Shown here: positions 1 to 8,579 of the stretch, in pieces
How the letters are laid out: each line of letters begins with the position of its first letter
How positions within the stretch are numbered: position 1 is the stretch's first letter
NCBI GenBank assembly: GCA_025210375.1
Contig: JAOASB010000008.1
Coordinates: 1 to 63,441 of the forward strand
Direction of reading: 5' to 3'
DNA length: 63,441 nucleotides
From: Maledivibacter sp.
GTDB lineage: Bacteria; Bacillota; Clostridia; Peptostreptococcales; Caminicellaceae
Position numbers and translations under genes: made by a program
The notes under the pieces: model-generated
Seen by the model: the letters and a program-made list of their open reading frames with translations, nothing else
Databases searched by the model: none
Told to the model about the DNA's origin: nothing

Positions 1-118
1 AAATAAAACTGGCGTTTCTTTATAGTTTGAATTGATTATCAAACTAAGGTTTAATTCCTTACACTGTTTAGTTTTCAATGTCCAAAGTTTTTTCGCTTCG
101 TTTCTCACCAACGACGCT
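1..118 (-). other. rRNA operon leader (predicted)
   Basis: Read leftward, the stretch after the tandem promoters contains GAAAACTAAACAGTG, a motif common in rRNA leaders and spacers of low-GC Firmicutes, and ends in AAACGCCAGTTT at the window edge. It has no open frame. I infer the untranslated leader of a 16S rRNA gene lying just outside the window. The rRNA itself is not visible. Confidence 0.6.
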
Positions 119-123
119 TAAAT

Positions 124-152
124 ATAATATCATTTTTGTTTAAGTTTGTCAA
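124..152 (-). promoter_or_regulatory. Promoter P1 of the leftward rRNA transcript
   Basis: A consensus TTGACA (147-152) is separated by exactly 17 bp from TATTAT (124-129). It fires leftward into the rRNA-like leader. Confidence 0.75.
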
Positions 153-200
153 TACTTTTTTCGACATTTTTTTCGCTGCTCTTTGTTAGCGACAATAGTT

Positions 201-229
201 ATCTTATCATAAATCATAGGTAGTGTCAA
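201..229 (-). promoter_or_regulatory. Promoter P2, upstream tandem rRNA promoter
   Basis: A second TTGACA (224-229) is followed after 17 bp by TAAGAT (201-206). Two closely spaced near-consensus promoters are typical of rRNA operons in this group. Confidence 0.65.
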
Positions 230-489
230 ATACCAATATATTCTTATTTTCTATATAGGATTAGTTCTAAAATATCAATGGGTTCTAGCTCCTCTTATAT
301 ACGCGCTCATGAACTTTAACCTACTCAAGTTTTATTGCAAGATATCCATATTTATTACTTTGAACTATTATAACTCTAATTACAGCCATAAAAAATTTTT
401 GTTATATTGCAAAGTTACCTACTTTAATATAAATTAAATATATGGTTTACTCAAATCCATATATGTCTATACAGAGGAGTGATTTTGTA

Positions 490-1668
490 ATGTTGTCAAA
501 TAAGCTAAAACAAGTAACCCCTTCTTATACTATAGAAATAAGTACTAAGGTCAGTGAGTTAAAAAGTCAAGGTATGAATATAATTAACTTAAGCATAGGC
601 GAACCAGATTTTTTCACTCCAAAGGAAGCTAAAAACAAGGGGATTGAGGCTATTGATAATAATAAAACCAAATACGATGCTGCCCCTGGTTTAAAAGAGC
701 TAAGGGAAGCTATTCGAGGTAAACTTGAAAAAGAAAACAATATAAACTATGAATTAGATGAAATAGTGGTTTCAAGTGGAGCTAAACACTCTATAACCAA
801 TACATTAATAGCACTTCTAGATCCAGGAGATGAAGTAATAATCCCTAAACCTTTTTGGGTAAGCTACTCAGAAATGGTTAAGATGACTGGGGGAATTCCA
901 GTTCTTGTAGATACTGATAAAAGAAATGATTTTAAATTAACAGCCGGAGAATTAAGGAATATTATTTCTGCTAAAACTAAACTCTTGTTAATAAACAATC
1001 CATCTAATCCAACGGGTGCCATATATACGGAGGATGAGTTAAAAGCCATCGTAAAGGTTTGTTTAGACAACAATATCTATATATTAGCCGATGAGATTTA
1101 TGAAAGAATATGTTATACAAATGAATTTACAAGCATTGCGTCTTTATCTAAAGAAGCCAAGGATATTACCATCACTATTAATGGACTATCAAAATCCGCT
1201 GCTATGACAGGTTGGAGAATTGGTTATTCAGCTTCTTCAAAGGAAATAGCTAAAGCAATTTCTACTATTCAAGGTCATTTAGTTTCTCATCCATCTACTA
1301 TTTCACAATGGGCTGCCTATGGTGCCTTGACCCTCTGTGAAGATGAAATGAAGAAAATGGTTGATATATATAAAGGGCGTAGAGATAAATCGACCTCCTT
1401 ACTTTCTAAAATAGATAACATCTCCTTTATAAATCCCCAAGGTGCATTTTATATATTTATAGACATTTCGGCTTTTAAGGATAAATTAAAATATGAGGGA
1501 AGTTATTCAGTTGAATTTTGCAAGAAATTCTTAGAAGATTATAAGGTTGCTATTGTACCAGGAATAGCCTTTGGAATAGACGATTATGTACGATTTGTAT
1601 ATTGTGCTGACATTAACGATGTAGAAGAAGGGATAAAAAGGCTAGCAAAATTTGTCCAATCATTATAA
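490..1668 (+). CDS. Pyridoxal-phosphate aminotransferase, class I (aspartate aminotransferase-like)
   Basis: Class I/II aminotransferase of fold type I, 392 residues, the usual length for AspC/PatA-type enzymes that move amino groups between aspartate or related amino acids and 2-oxoglutarate. The motif SKSAAMTGWRIGY holds the pyridoxal-phosphate lysine at about residue 235. NNPSNPTGA and ADEIYERI are the cofactor-binding loops, and a late arginine (VRFVY) fits carboxylate binding. I place the start at ATG 490, not 442, because GAGGAG at 474-479 lies 10 bp before it and homologues begin near MLSNKLKQV. Alone on its strand, it runs away from the rRNA promoters. The exact substrate cannot be told from sequence. 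Confidence 0.85.
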   Translation: MLSNKLKQVTPSYTIEISTKVSELKSQGMNIINLSIGEPDFFTPKEAKNKGIEAIDNNKTKYDAAPGLKELREAIRGKLEKENNINYELDEIVVSSGAKHSITNTLIALLDPGDEVIIPKPFWVSYSEMVKMTGGIPVLVDTDKRNDFKLTAGELRNIISAKTKLLLINNPSNPTGAIYTEDELKAIVKVCLDNNIYILADEIYERICYTNEFTSIASLSKEAKDITITINGLSKSAAMTGWRIGYSASSKEIAKAISTIQGHLVSHPSTISQWAAYGALTLCEDEMKKMVDIYKGRRDKSTSLLSKIDNISFINPQGAFYIFIDISAFKDKLKYEGSYSVEFCKKFLEDYKVAIVPGIAFGIDDYVRFVYCADINDVEEGIKRLAKFVQSL

Positions 1669-1725
1669 TTTAACCTAAATTATCTATGGGAATTTTGAAT
1701 TTCCTATCAACAATATGGACTTAAT

Positions 1726-1765
1726 AGTAAATCACCCATAAGACCTTTCTTATAGGTGATTTACT
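1726..1765. terminator. Convergent terminator hairpin
   Basis: A long imperfect palindrome with an arm of about 18 bp lies between the two converging genes (aminotransferase and rplY). It has no strong T-tract. It probably serves both strands. Confidence 0.5.
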
Positions 1766-1788
1766 GTATATGATGGCATATGCTTTTG

Positions 1789-2406
1789 CTATTCTTCAAT
1801 AGGTTCAAAAGTATTTTCTGTAATTAGCGGTCCTTCAACTTCTTCATCATCTAGCCTACCTGCTTTAGCTAATGATACTATGACTTCATTTGGATCATTC
1901 AACACTGTAATTTCTGTGGCAAATTCTATATCTCCTATCTTCAACGGCTGTCCAAAAACCAGGTCTTTCACACTGACTTCGATACTCTCCGGTAGATTTT
2001 GCGGTAAGCATTCTATATTAATCTCTCTTAGTTGATGCTGTATGGTAGCATAAATATCCTCTACATCTTGTTTATCAACCAATGATATGGGAACAACAGC
2101 ATTTACAGGCTTATCAAATGATACACTTTGAAAATCAATGTGTATAACTTCTTTGTTTATTATATCTTTTTGTACTTCTTTTATCATAGTTGTTATAACC
2201 TGACCACCTACCTCTAAATCCACTAAAACATTTGTTCCATAGCTTCTTAAGATATTGTTAATTTCATTTCTATCTAATTCAATAGTTTTTGGCTCCATAT
2301 TGTGTCCATACACCACTGCGGGTATATGACCAATACCTCTCACTTTATTACACGCATTAGAACCTACACTATTTCTAATCTCACTATTTATAGATGACTT
2401 TAACAT
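1789..2406 (-). CDS. rplY: 50S ribosomal protein L25 / general stress protein Ctc
   Basis: Long form of L25 (Ctc), 205 residues. It binds 5S rRNA in the large ribosomal subunit and is often stress-induced in Firmicutes. The N-terminal L25 domain carries GHIPAVVYGHN and IHIDFQ; the C-terminal TL5-like beta domain follows (about residues 95-190) and ends in an acidic tail. A frame extends upstream to 2550, but GGAGGG sits 7 bp before the ATG at 2406 and homologues start here, so the longer form is rejected. It follows bofA, with a terminator between the two genes, so it should have its own promoter. Confidence 0.9.
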   Translation of the reverse strand: MLKSSINSEIRNSVGSNACNKVRGIGHIPAVVYGHNMEPKTIELDRNEINNILRSYGTNVLVDLEVGGQVITTMIKEVQKDIINKEVIHIDFQSVSFDKPVNAVVPISLVDKQDVEDIYATIQHQLREINIECLPQNLPESIEVSVKDLVFGQPLKIGDIEFATEITVLNDPNEVIVSLAKAGRLDDEEVEGPLITENTFEPIEE

Positions 2407-2521
2407 ATAATCCCTCCAAAATTTATGTTGATCTTTATTAGTCATTATTACCACTACGCTTTGTTTTATACTCCTTAATACATGAAGAAATAGCGGTAAG
2501 TTTTTATGGAGAGATAATGTA

Positions 2522-2549
2522 TAAAAAAAATAGGTGAATTCACCTATCA
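2522..2549 (-). terminator. Rho-independent terminator of bofA
   Basis: A GC-poor but near-perfect hairpin, ATAGGTGAATTCACCTAT, is followed on the minus strand by eight T residues, 10 bp after the bofA stop codon. Confidence 0.8.
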
Positions 2550-2558
2550 ATTATATTT

Positions 2559-2831
2559 TTATATTATTTTTTCAAGGAATATTAACATAATAACTCCAGG
2601 CAAACCTAAAAATCCGGCCACAAGTGCTGTTATGGGATTTATAACTATACTAAATCCTATTAATTTTCCTATAAGGTTTACAACCACAAGTAGAATTCCC
2701 CCAATTATTCCATTGTATATTAACTTAAGTATCCACTTAAAAGGAAATAATAATAAATATCCAATAACATATAATAATATTAGTCCCAAGGCATATGCAA
2801 AAATGACACTTAACTCTATTCCCATACCCAT
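2559..2831 (-). CDS. bofA: BofA-family pro-sigma-K processing inhibitor
   Basis: Small membrane protein of 90 residues, matching the BofA family (about 87 residues). In sporulating Firmicutes BofA holds the SpoIVFB protease inactive in the outer forespore membrane until sigma-K is needed. Two to three hydrophobic segments are visible (about 8-30, 42-62, 65-86), with the family-typical C-terminal run NPITALVAGFLGLPGV. A strong GGAGG precedes the ATG by 8 bp. It occupies the last position of the conserved dnaX-ybaB-recR-yaaL-bofA order, which supports the call. Confidence 0.85.
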   Translation of the reverse strand: MGMGIELSVIFAYALGLILLYVIGYLLLFPFKWILKLIYNGIIGGILLVVVNLIGKLIGFSIVINPITALVAGFLGLPGVIMLIFLEKII

Positions 2832-2858
2832 AATAGACCTCCAATATTTATTAACATA

Positions 2859-2962
2859 TAGAGATTCCAGTCAAAACCTTGATTTATACACAGCAAAGCT
2901 CCCCAGAAACATTGGATATCTAAATATGTATAAATTAAGATTTACCCTAAATTTTCTATATA
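2859..2962. repeat. Family A' palindromic repeat
   Basis: Diverged member of the A family: TAGAGATTCCAGTC at the left and an AT-rich inverted copy at the right, with internal TTTATACA/TGTATAAA arms. It abuts the next A element at a shared TATA. Confidence 0.55.
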
Positions 2963-3158
2963 GATTTCCCAAAGTTAAACTTAATTTATACATCTCAAAA
3001 TATCCGATGTTTCTAGGGATTTTTGATGTGTATAAATTAATTGAGCAAATTGCATAATTACCTTCTACAAAAACTATCTACTATATATAGTTAAAAAACC
3101 TTAAGAACTATACCATATATATTATGCAATTTCCTCAATTGTTTAACTGGAATATCTA
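2961..3158. repeat. Family A repeat interrupted by a family B element
   Basis: The left part (2961-3042) and right part (3137-3158) join into one normal A element once the B element at 3043-3136 and one AATT are removed. This restores the form seen at 29629-29730. Confidence 0.75.
3043..3136. mobile_element. Family B MITE-like element, short form (94 bp)
   Basis: The ends are GAGCAAATTGCATAA and the inverted TTATGCAATTTCCTC. It is flanked by the direct repeat AATT (3039-3042 and 3137-3140), that is, a 4-bp target duplication. No coding capacity. Confidence 0.75.
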
Positions 3159-3206
3159 TATAGGGTTTTCATAGTATAAGTTAAAGTCTATAATAAAATC
3201 CCTATA
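3157..3206. repeat. Family E short palindromic repeat
   Basis: About 50 bp with ends TATAGGGTTTTCATA and AAAATCCCTATA around GTTAAAGTC. Copies or remnants recur at 11408, 27597, 38290, 39775 and 58861. It looks like an internally deleted relative of family A. Confidence 0.5.
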
Positions 3207-3292
3207 GCTTAATAATTTTTGTAGATTAATATTATATTATATAAAGTTTGTCTTACTCTTATTACTCTTTTTTAAAAATCCCCTAAATAGAA

Positions 3293-3325
3293 ATAGCTTA
3301 TTGTTTAATTTAAACAATAAGCTAT
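3293..3325 (-). terminator. Terminator hairpin after yaaL
   Basis: A near-perfect 15-bp inverted repeat (ATAGCTTATTGTTTAA arms) lies 12 bp past the yaaL stop codon. A weak T-rich stretch follows on the minus strand. Confidence 0.6.
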
Positions 3326-3337
3326 CAAGGCTAGTAT

Positions 3338-3637
3338 CTAATGCATATCTCCATGTATATTCATTTCTCTAGCAAGCTTTAATAGGTATGTATATCTTGT
3401 TTTTGCAGCTTCTATCCTAAATATGGCATGATCGATCAGATCAGGGTCCGTTACATTTTGAAAAAACTTTTCAGCATTTTTCCAATCATCATGTGCCATA
3501 CGAATATTTTCAAGCATTTGGTCATCTTCACTTTTTACTTCTCCGTACATGAACTTTTCATATACGTTGGTTAAGCTATTAAAGAACCCACTTTGTTCTT
3601 TATTTTTTTTCTTATCTTGTCTAAATTGCCGTGGCAT
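3338..3637 (-). CDS. yaaL: DUF2508 / YaaL-family protein
   Basis: A 99-residue soluble, charged, helical protein of the YaaL (DUF2508) family; its function is unknown. The N-terminus is very basic (MPRQFRQDKKKNK) and the rest is predicted helix with an acidic middle. The family is normally found between recR and bofA in Firmicutes. Here the recR neighbour is displaced by about 2 kb carrying a riboswitch and a diguanylate cyclase. A GGGGGAAGG ribosome site precedes the ATG. Confidence 0.8.
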   Translation of the reverse strand: MPRQFRQDKKKNKEQSGFFNSLTNVYEKFMYGEVKSEDDQMLENIRMAHDDWKNAEKFFQNVTDPDLIDHAIFRIEAAKTRYTYLLKLAREMNIHGDMH

Positions 3638-3758
3638 TCTACCTTCCCCCTAATCATATTTTCTATTAATTAGTTTAACCATATTTTGGATTGTATATAC
3701 CTAGGGGGAAATAGTAAACATCTCATATAGATTATCCATTTTGCAATATCATTTATCT

Positions 3759-3852
3759 TATCAAATTACATAATTACCTTCCACGGAAACTATCCACTGT
3801 ATATAGTTTTGAAATTCCTAAAATTATACTATATATATTATGCAATTTCCTC
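3759..3852. mobile_element. Family B MITE-like element, short form (94 bp)
   Basis: Same 94-bp length as the copy at 3043. Left end degenerate (TATCAAATTACATAA), right end TTATGCAATTTCCTC. It is flanked by ATCT on both sides (3755-3758, 3853-3856). The right-hand duplication overlaps the stop codon of the diguanylate cyclase gene. Confidence 0.75.
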
Positions 3853-3854
3853 AT

Positions 3855-5066
3855 CTATATTAATTTCCTATACTTTTTCTTATTCCTTTTATTTAGATAC
3901 ATATTCTTGTCTGCAGTTCTGAACAACTCTTCTGTAAACCCTATTGAGCTTTCATTGTAGGCAATCCCCATGGAAATTTGTATTGGAATTCTAGAGTTGT
4001 CTTTATTATAATCTAGTATTGATTCTTGGGTTTTGTTATAGATATCTTTAAATTCCTCTTCATTTAAATCCTTTATAAGAATTGCAAATTCATCTCCACC
4101 TATTCTAGCGATTAGCATATTTTCATTAATGGCTTTACTTAATAAAAGCGCCGTTTGTTTTAATACAATATCCCCTTCAGCATGCCCAAAGGTATCATTA
4201 ACATATTTTAAATTATCTAAATCACATATGATTATACCCAATTTCACATCTATGTCATTATTTAGCCTTTCTATTTCTCTATGAAAATATCTTTTATTAT
4301 AGATTCCAGTTAGTGAGTCATAATAACTGAATCTCTCTAGCTTCTTTTCTAATTTTTTTCTCTCTTGAATATTTCTTATAACCCCTTCTAAACCTATCAA
4401 TTTCCCTTCTTCATCATATATTGGTATTGAATATTCTTCAAACCATATGTATTTTCCATTTTTATGCTTATATCTTTTTTCATAATCTTTATAGTAATCT
4501 ATGTTCCCTTTACCCTTACTTATATGGAATTCATACTCATCGGGATGAGCAATTTTAACAAGTAACATGGGATCCTCCTCAATCTCTTCTACACTATAAC
4601 CTAGGTTTTTGGTAATAGCAGGGCTTATATAATTAAGCTTTATATGGGGTAATATTTGTAATGAACATATTATATAATTAGACCCTTCAATTATTTTTAT
4701 TAACCTTTTAGTTTTTTGTTCTATATTTTTATATTTTGTAATATCATGCATACATAAATACAAGCTGCTTATTCTCTTACTTTGATTAAGTGGAGCATTC
4801 ACATTTACATTCATGTACATCAAATTACCACTTTTATTATTTATAACTATCTCAAGACTTTCTTCGTTTAATCCTCCAACAATTAAATTTAAATCTATTT
4901 CCTCATTCATAAATTCGGTAATTTTATGACCCATCATTTCTTCTTTCTTATAGCCTAGAATCGTAAAACAATTGGAACTGCTATTTATGATAACACCATC
5001 TAATTGCATCTCTAAAACAACTTCTCTAGAGAGTCTACTCCCCCTAACGACTTCTTCAAATTTCAT
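3855..5066 (-). CDS. PAS-PAS-GGDEF diguanylate cyclase
   Basis: About 403 residues: two PAS domains (about 10-115 and 120-235), a short coiled linker, then a GGDEF domain with the intact active-site motif ARIGGDEFAIL. It should join two GTP molecules into cyclic di-GMP. No RxxD inhibitory site is seen five residues before GGDEF, so product inhibition may be absent. No membrane segment is visible, so it is probably a cytoplasmic sensor. I choose ATG 5066, with AAGGGG about 11 bp upstream, over a TTG at 5096 that touches the terminator. A c-di-GMP-I riboswitch and terminator lie directly upstream, which suggests feedback by its own product. It interrupts the recR-yaaL order. Confidence 0.85.
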   Translation of the reverse strand: MKFEEVVRGSRLSREVVLEMQLDGVIINSSSNCFTILGYKKEEMMGHKITEFMNEEIDLNLIVGGLNEESLEIVINNKSGNLMYMNVNVNAPLNQSKRISSLYLCMHDITKYKNIEQKTKRLIKIIEGSNYIICSLQILPHIKLNYISPAITKNLGYSVEEIEEDPMLLVKIAHPDEYEFHISKGKGNIDYYKDYEKRYKHKNGKYIWFEEYSIPIYDEEGKLIGLEGVIRNIQERKKLEKKLERFSYYDSLTGIYNKRYFHREIERLNNDIDVKLGIIICDLDNLKYVNDTFGHAEGDIVLKQTALLLSKAINENMLIARIGGDEFAILIKDLNEEEFKDIYNKTQESILDYNKDNSRIPIQISMGIAYNESSIGFTEELFRTADKNMYLNKRNKKKYRKLI

Positions 5067-5097
5067 ACTTGCCCATCCCCTTTTAAACTCTCCCAAT

Positions 5098-5128
5098 AAA
5101 AAACGACATCTGCGGCTTCACAGATGCC
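5098..5128 (-). terminator. Riboswitch expression-platform terminator
   Basis: A stem of GGCATCTG with CAGATGTC closes around GAAGC and is followed by six T residues on the minus strand. It lies about 55 nt after the c-di-GMP aptamer and just before the diguanylate cyclase ribosome site. Confidence 0.8.
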
Positions 5129-5183
5129 AAATATATAATAATACATTGTGTTTTGTATTAATGAATTAATTAAATGTAACATT

Positions 5184-5270
5184 CGGCAGCCTGTCGATCA
5201 TAGAACTACATAAATCCCTTAGACACATGACTTTGCGTCCCTGCTTTTCAGCAAGTTTGCCATTTTCCTT
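5184..5270 (-). ncRNA. Cyclic di-GMP-I (GEMM-I) riboswitch
   Basis: On the minus strand the aptamer shows GGCAAAC, a GAAA tetraloop between GCT and AGC, then GGGACGCAAAG, and the closing ACAGGCTGCCG. These are the conserved features of the c-di-GMP-I class, including the GNRA-type loop and its receptor side. A terminator follows, so control is probably by termination. It drives a diguanylate cyclase gene. Confidence 0.9.
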
Positions 5271-5308
5271 AGATTGTTATATTCAGTTTTAAATTTATAT
5301 TTATTCCA

Positions 5309-5385
5309 TAGAGAGTTCCAAGCATATCCCATGTTTGTGGGAATTTTTGATATGTATAAATTAAGGTTTTGACTGGAGTCTCTAT
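5309..5385. repeat. Decayed family A' repeat
   Basis: TAGAGAGTTCC at the left and GACTGGAGTCTCTATA at the right, with the inner TGTATAAATTAA arm. It lies upstream of the riboswitch. Confidence 0.45.
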
Positions 5386-5584
5386 AAAATATAAGTTCAT
5401 AGAACTATTAATTTGTAGAATTTAGGACTTTTTTACCATATTTTTGTTATATTTTTAATATTCTATAATTTTTTTATATATCCTTCTTTAATTACAAAAT
5501 TACTTGTTTTTTTATTTGTACCCTAGTTCCTGAACATAACTGCAAACATCTTCTTCCATGTATTCCTTTGATTTTCTAATAGAA
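5386..5584. other. AT-rich intergenic stretch, no clear gene
   Basis: This probably holds the promoter of the riboswitch transcript. A minus-strand frame at about 5523-5580 would encode a short peptide ending VCSYVQELGYK. I cannot support it as a gene. Confidence 0.3.
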
Positions 5585-5630
5585 AAAACATGGTCTTAAA
5601 GATATTCGAGTTCTTTAAGATCATGTTTTT
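5585..5630 (-). terminator. Terminator of recR
   Basis: A long inverted repeat (AAACATGATCTTAAAGA arms) is followed by a T-rich tract on the minus strand, about 40 bp after the recR stop codon. Confidence 0.75.
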
Positions 5631-5668
5631 GATAAAAGTTTGTTTTCAGTTATAGGAGTTTATTTACT

Positions 5669-6268
5669 TTATAGCTCACGTCTTCCTTCCAAAGCCTTTG
5701 CAAGGGTCACTTCATCTGCATACTCTAGATCTCCACCCACAGGAACACCGTGGGCTATTCTCGTTACCTTAACCCCTAGAGGTTTAACCAGCTTTGAAAT
5801 ATACATGGATGTAGCTTCCCCTTCTATATTGGGATTGGTAGCCATTATTATTTCATCTATATCATTATTCTGGAGTCTCATGAGTAATTCTTTTATCTTT
5901 ATATCCTCTGGTCCAATTCCCTCCATAGGAGATATCGCTCCATGTAATACATGATAAAGACCATCATATTCCCGTATTCTTTCCATCGCCGCAATGTCTC
6001 TTGGATCTTCTACTACACAAATGACCCTTTTATCTCTTTTAGGGTTCGTACATATATTGCAGGGATCTATATCGGTAATATTGGAGCATATTGAACAATA
6101 CTTAGTTTTTCTTTTTGCTTCAATTATGGCTTGTGCTAAATGTATTGCATCATCTTCTCTAGTATTCAATATATGAAAGGCTAACCTTTGTGCAGTCTTT
6201 CTACCTATCCCTGGCAATTTTGAAAACTCTTCAATAAGCTTTGCTACGGGTGCAACAAAATTGACCAT
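5669..6268 (-). CDS. recR: Recombination mediator RecR
   Basis: A 199-residue RecR, the usual length. With RecO and RecF it loads RecA at single-stranded gaps. Visible parts: an N-terminal helix-hairpin-helix ([17 protein letters not shown]), a four-cysteine zinc site ([16 protein letters not shown]), a Toprim domain starting at [16 protein letters not shown], and a C-terminal [17 protein letters not shown] choose ATG 6268 over the upstream in-frame 6304 because GGAGGTG sits 6 bp before it. It follows ybaB in the usual dnaX-ybaB-recR operon. Confidence 0.95.
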   Translation of the reverse strand: MVNFVAPVAKLIEEFSKLPGIGRKTAQRLAFHILNTREDDAIHLAQAIIEAKRKTKYCSICSNITDIDPCNICTNPKRDKRVICVVEDPRDIAAMERIREYDGLYHVLHGAISPMEGIGPEDIKIKELLMRLQNNDIDEIIMATNPNIEGEATSMYISKLVKPLGVKVTRIAHGVPVGGDLEYADEVTLAKALEGRREL

Positions 6269-6315
6269 ATAATCACCTCCAAATATGGTATTACAATTGG
6301 GCATTTATGACTAAA

Positions 6316-6343
6316 GGGGTGTCTCAGAATTCTGAAACACCCC
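6316..6343. terminator. Hairpin between ybaB and recR
   Basis: GGGGTGTCTCAG pairs with CTGAAACACCCC around AATT. The T-tract is weak on the minus strand, so it may be a leaky terminator or an RNA-processing hairpin within the operon. Confidence 0.45.
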
Positions 6344-6382
6344 GTGACTAAGCTCAAATTTGTCCTTTGAGACAGCTCTATT

Positions 6383-6721
6383 TTAAAATAACCCTGGTAT
6401 ATTCATTCCACCTGTGACTTTACCCATTTCTTTAGATACTATTTCATCGGCTTTTCTTAAAGCCTCATTCACAGCAGCTACTACTAAATCTTGAAGCATT
6501 TCTACGTCATCAGGATCTACTACTTCAGGCTTTATTTGAATATCCAACAATTCTTTTTTACCATTTACTTTAACGGTTATGGCACCTCCGCCGGCAGTTA
6601 CTTCAAATTCTTTTTGTTCAACCTCAGATTGCATTTGCTCCATTTGCTTTTGCATTTTTTGAACTTGTTTTAACATATTATTCATATTACCGGGCATACC
6701 CATTTTTCTTCCCTTTGCCAT
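6383..6721 (-). CDS. YbaB/EbfC nucleoid-associated protein
   Basis: A 112-residue member of the YbaB/EbfC family, small dimeric DNA-binding proteins of the nucleoid. The N-terminal coiled-coil ([19 protein letters not shown]) and the core [19 protein letters not shown] followed by [19 protein letters not shown] are diagnostic. The C-terminus GGMNIPGLF is typical. ATG 6721, with GGAGGT 7 bp upstream, is preferred to the longer frame from 6766. It lies between dnaX and recR. Confidence 0.93.
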   Translation of the reverse strand: MAKGRKMGMPGNMNNMLKQVQKMQKQMEQMQSEVEQKEFEVTAGGGAITVKVNGKKELLDIQIKPEVVDPDDVEMLQDLVVAAVNEALRKADEIVSKEMGKVTGGMNIPGLF

Positions 6722-6792
6722 TACAATACCTCCATTATATATATTCTTTTTTATTATATCATACATAAAAAATGTACTATATTACTGCATTC

Positions 6793-8496
6793 CTATGTTA
6801 TCTCTAATTTATCCTTAAAATCTGAAAAATACTCTTTTACCATTTCAATTTCTTCTTCTTTTTCAGAAGAGTCCTGCACCACTTCATGGACTTCTTCTAT
6901 ATTATGTTTTATTTCATCCTCCATAACGCATTTCAATCGTACTTTTTGACCAGTTATTTCTGATATAACTCTTTCTATAAGATCACTATTGCCTTTTTTG
7001 CTTGTAGCATCCTTATGAAACCAAAATCCATCCCCAAAGGATATCACTAGCTGATTTTCTTCTGTTTTGATGGGTTTTCCTTCCATTAAAACAGCATGTA
7101 TGGCTACTTTTCTTCTCTTAATTTCTTTTAATATTATATCCCATTTTCCTTGAATTTCTTTAAAATTTACATTACTATTATAAGAAATAGGAGGAGGGCT
7201 GACCTTCTCATCCCTATTATTGCTTGCCCTTTGCCCACTGTTTCTTTCATCACTACTTCTATTTGTTTTATTTTTACTTACTGCTTTAGGTTTTATATTA
7301 TTTTGTATAGGCAAGCTGTTGTTTTCCTTATTGCTTTCAAACCTAAAATTATTAAGCTTGTTCTCTAATTTACTTATTCTATCTACCAAGCCCTCCATAG
7401 AATGATCAAGACTTGGCTGTATGAGTTTAACAACAGCCAACTCCAATAGTACCCTTGGCTGACTAGACCATTTTATTTCTGCTTCGGTTTGAGACAATAC
7501 ATTTATTACTCTTATTATAGTATTTAATTGAAATTTTTCACCTTGTATTTGAAGCCGCTGGATATTCTCCTTTGACATATCGATTACTTCTTCTATACTT
7601 TCAGTCATTTTAGTCATCATTAGATTTCTGAAATGATTTATGAAATCCTTTATAAACTGACTAATATCCTTTCCGCTATTAACTAATTCGTCTATTAACT
7701 GCATTGCTTTTTTTGAATCTTCTTCATATATAGAGTCAGCTAGTTTAAAAAGGAATTCATCGGTAACTATTCCTAAAGTTTCTATGGCTTTTTCATAGGT
7801 AAGCTTTCCCTCTGAAAAGGATATACATTGATCGAGTATACTCAGTGCGTCCCTTACTGCTCCATCGGAATTTCTAACTATAAGATTAAGGGCCTCGTCT
7901 TCAATCTCAATATCCATCTCGGTACATATATATTTTGCTCTTTTAAAAATTTCTTCAAAGGCCACCCGCTTAAAATCAAATCTTTGACATCTCGAGAGAA
8001 TGGTTGAAGGTATTTTCTGGGGTTCTGTGGTAGCTAGTACAAATATCACATAGCTTGGGGGTTCCTCTAAGGTCTTCAGTAATGCATTAAAGGCACCTTG
8101 AGATAGCATATGAACCTCATCAATAATATATACCTTGTATTTTGCCTTAGATGGTGGATATTTTACATTCTCTCTAAGCTCTCTTATATTGTCAACTCCA
8201 TTATTAGATGCTGCATCTATCTCAATAACATCCATTATACTTTCATTTAGTATTCCCCTACAAACATCACATTCATTACATGGATCTAAATCCCTGGGTG
8301 AAGAACAATTTATGGCTCTAGCAAAGATTTTAGCCGTAGAAGTCTTACCCGTTCCCCTAGTGCCACAAAAAAGATACGCATGGGCAATATTATCGTTTTT
8401 GATTTGATTTTTTAAAGTCATAGTTATATGAGATTGTCCATATACATCTCCAAAAACCATAGGTCTCCATTTTCTATATAACGCTGTATAGCCCAT
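6793..8496 (-). CDS. dnaX: DNA polymerase III subunit gamma/tau
   Basis: A 567-residue clamp-loader subunit. The AAA+ ATPase domain has Walker A GTRGTGKTS (about residue 44), a four-cysteine zinc module (CSSP...CNECDVC), the DEVHML Walker B and SRCQRFDF sensor/arginine-finger region. Domain III follows to about residue 360, then a low-complexity linker rich in Asn, Lys and Ser, and a C-terminal tau-like domain (FKEIQGKWDIILKEIKRRK) that contacts polymerase in Gram-positives. It heads the dnaX-ybaB-recR operon. The gene upstream is an unrelated HD-GYP sensor, not the SRP RNA that usually precedes it. Confidence 0.95.
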   Translation of the reverse strand: MGYTALYRKWRPMVFGDVYGQSHITMTLKNQIKNDNIAHAYLFCGTRGTGKTSTAKIFARAINCSSPRDLDPCNECDVCRGILNESIMDVIEIDAASNNGVDNIRELRENVKYPPSKAKYKVYIIDEVHMLSQGAFNALLKTLEEPPSYVIFVLATTEPQKIPSTILSRCQRFDFKRVAFEEIFKRAKYICTEMDIEIEDEALNLIVRNSDGAVRDALSILDQCISFSEGKLTYEKAIETLGIVTDEFLFKLADSIYEEDSKKAMQLIDELVNSGKDISQFIKDFINHFRNLMMTKMTESIEEVIDMSKENIQRLQIQGEKFQLNTIIRVINVLSQTEAEIKWSSQPRVLLELAVVKLIQPSLDHSMEGLVDRISKLENKLNNFRFESNKENNSLPIQNNIKPKAVSKNKTNRSSDERNSGQRASNNRDEKVSPPPISYNSNVNFKEIQGKWDIILKEIKRRKVAIHAVLMEGKPIKTEENQLVISFGDGFWFHKDATSKKGNSDLIERVISEITGQKVRLKCVMEDEIKHNIEEVHEVVQDSSEKEEEIEMVKEYFSDFKDKLEIT

Positions 8497-8579
8497 TTAT
8501 TTCATCACCTTCAATTATAATTGTAAATAATGTCTTTTAATTATACCATAAAATAACCGGCAATTTAATAAAACACCGG

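Noticed and set aside
2632..3057. 141-codon plus-strand frame
   Set aside because: Antisense of bofA and then through A and B repeats; no ribosome site.
2857..3206. CRISPR array
   Set aside because: The repeats are palindromic families with different lengths and no regular spacers; no cas genes in the window.
5523..5600. Short minus-strand peptide frame ending VCSYVQELGYK
   Set aside because: AAAGGAATAC precedes an ATG, but it is only 15 codons long, downstream of the recR terminator, with no known family. It may be the tail of a lost gene.
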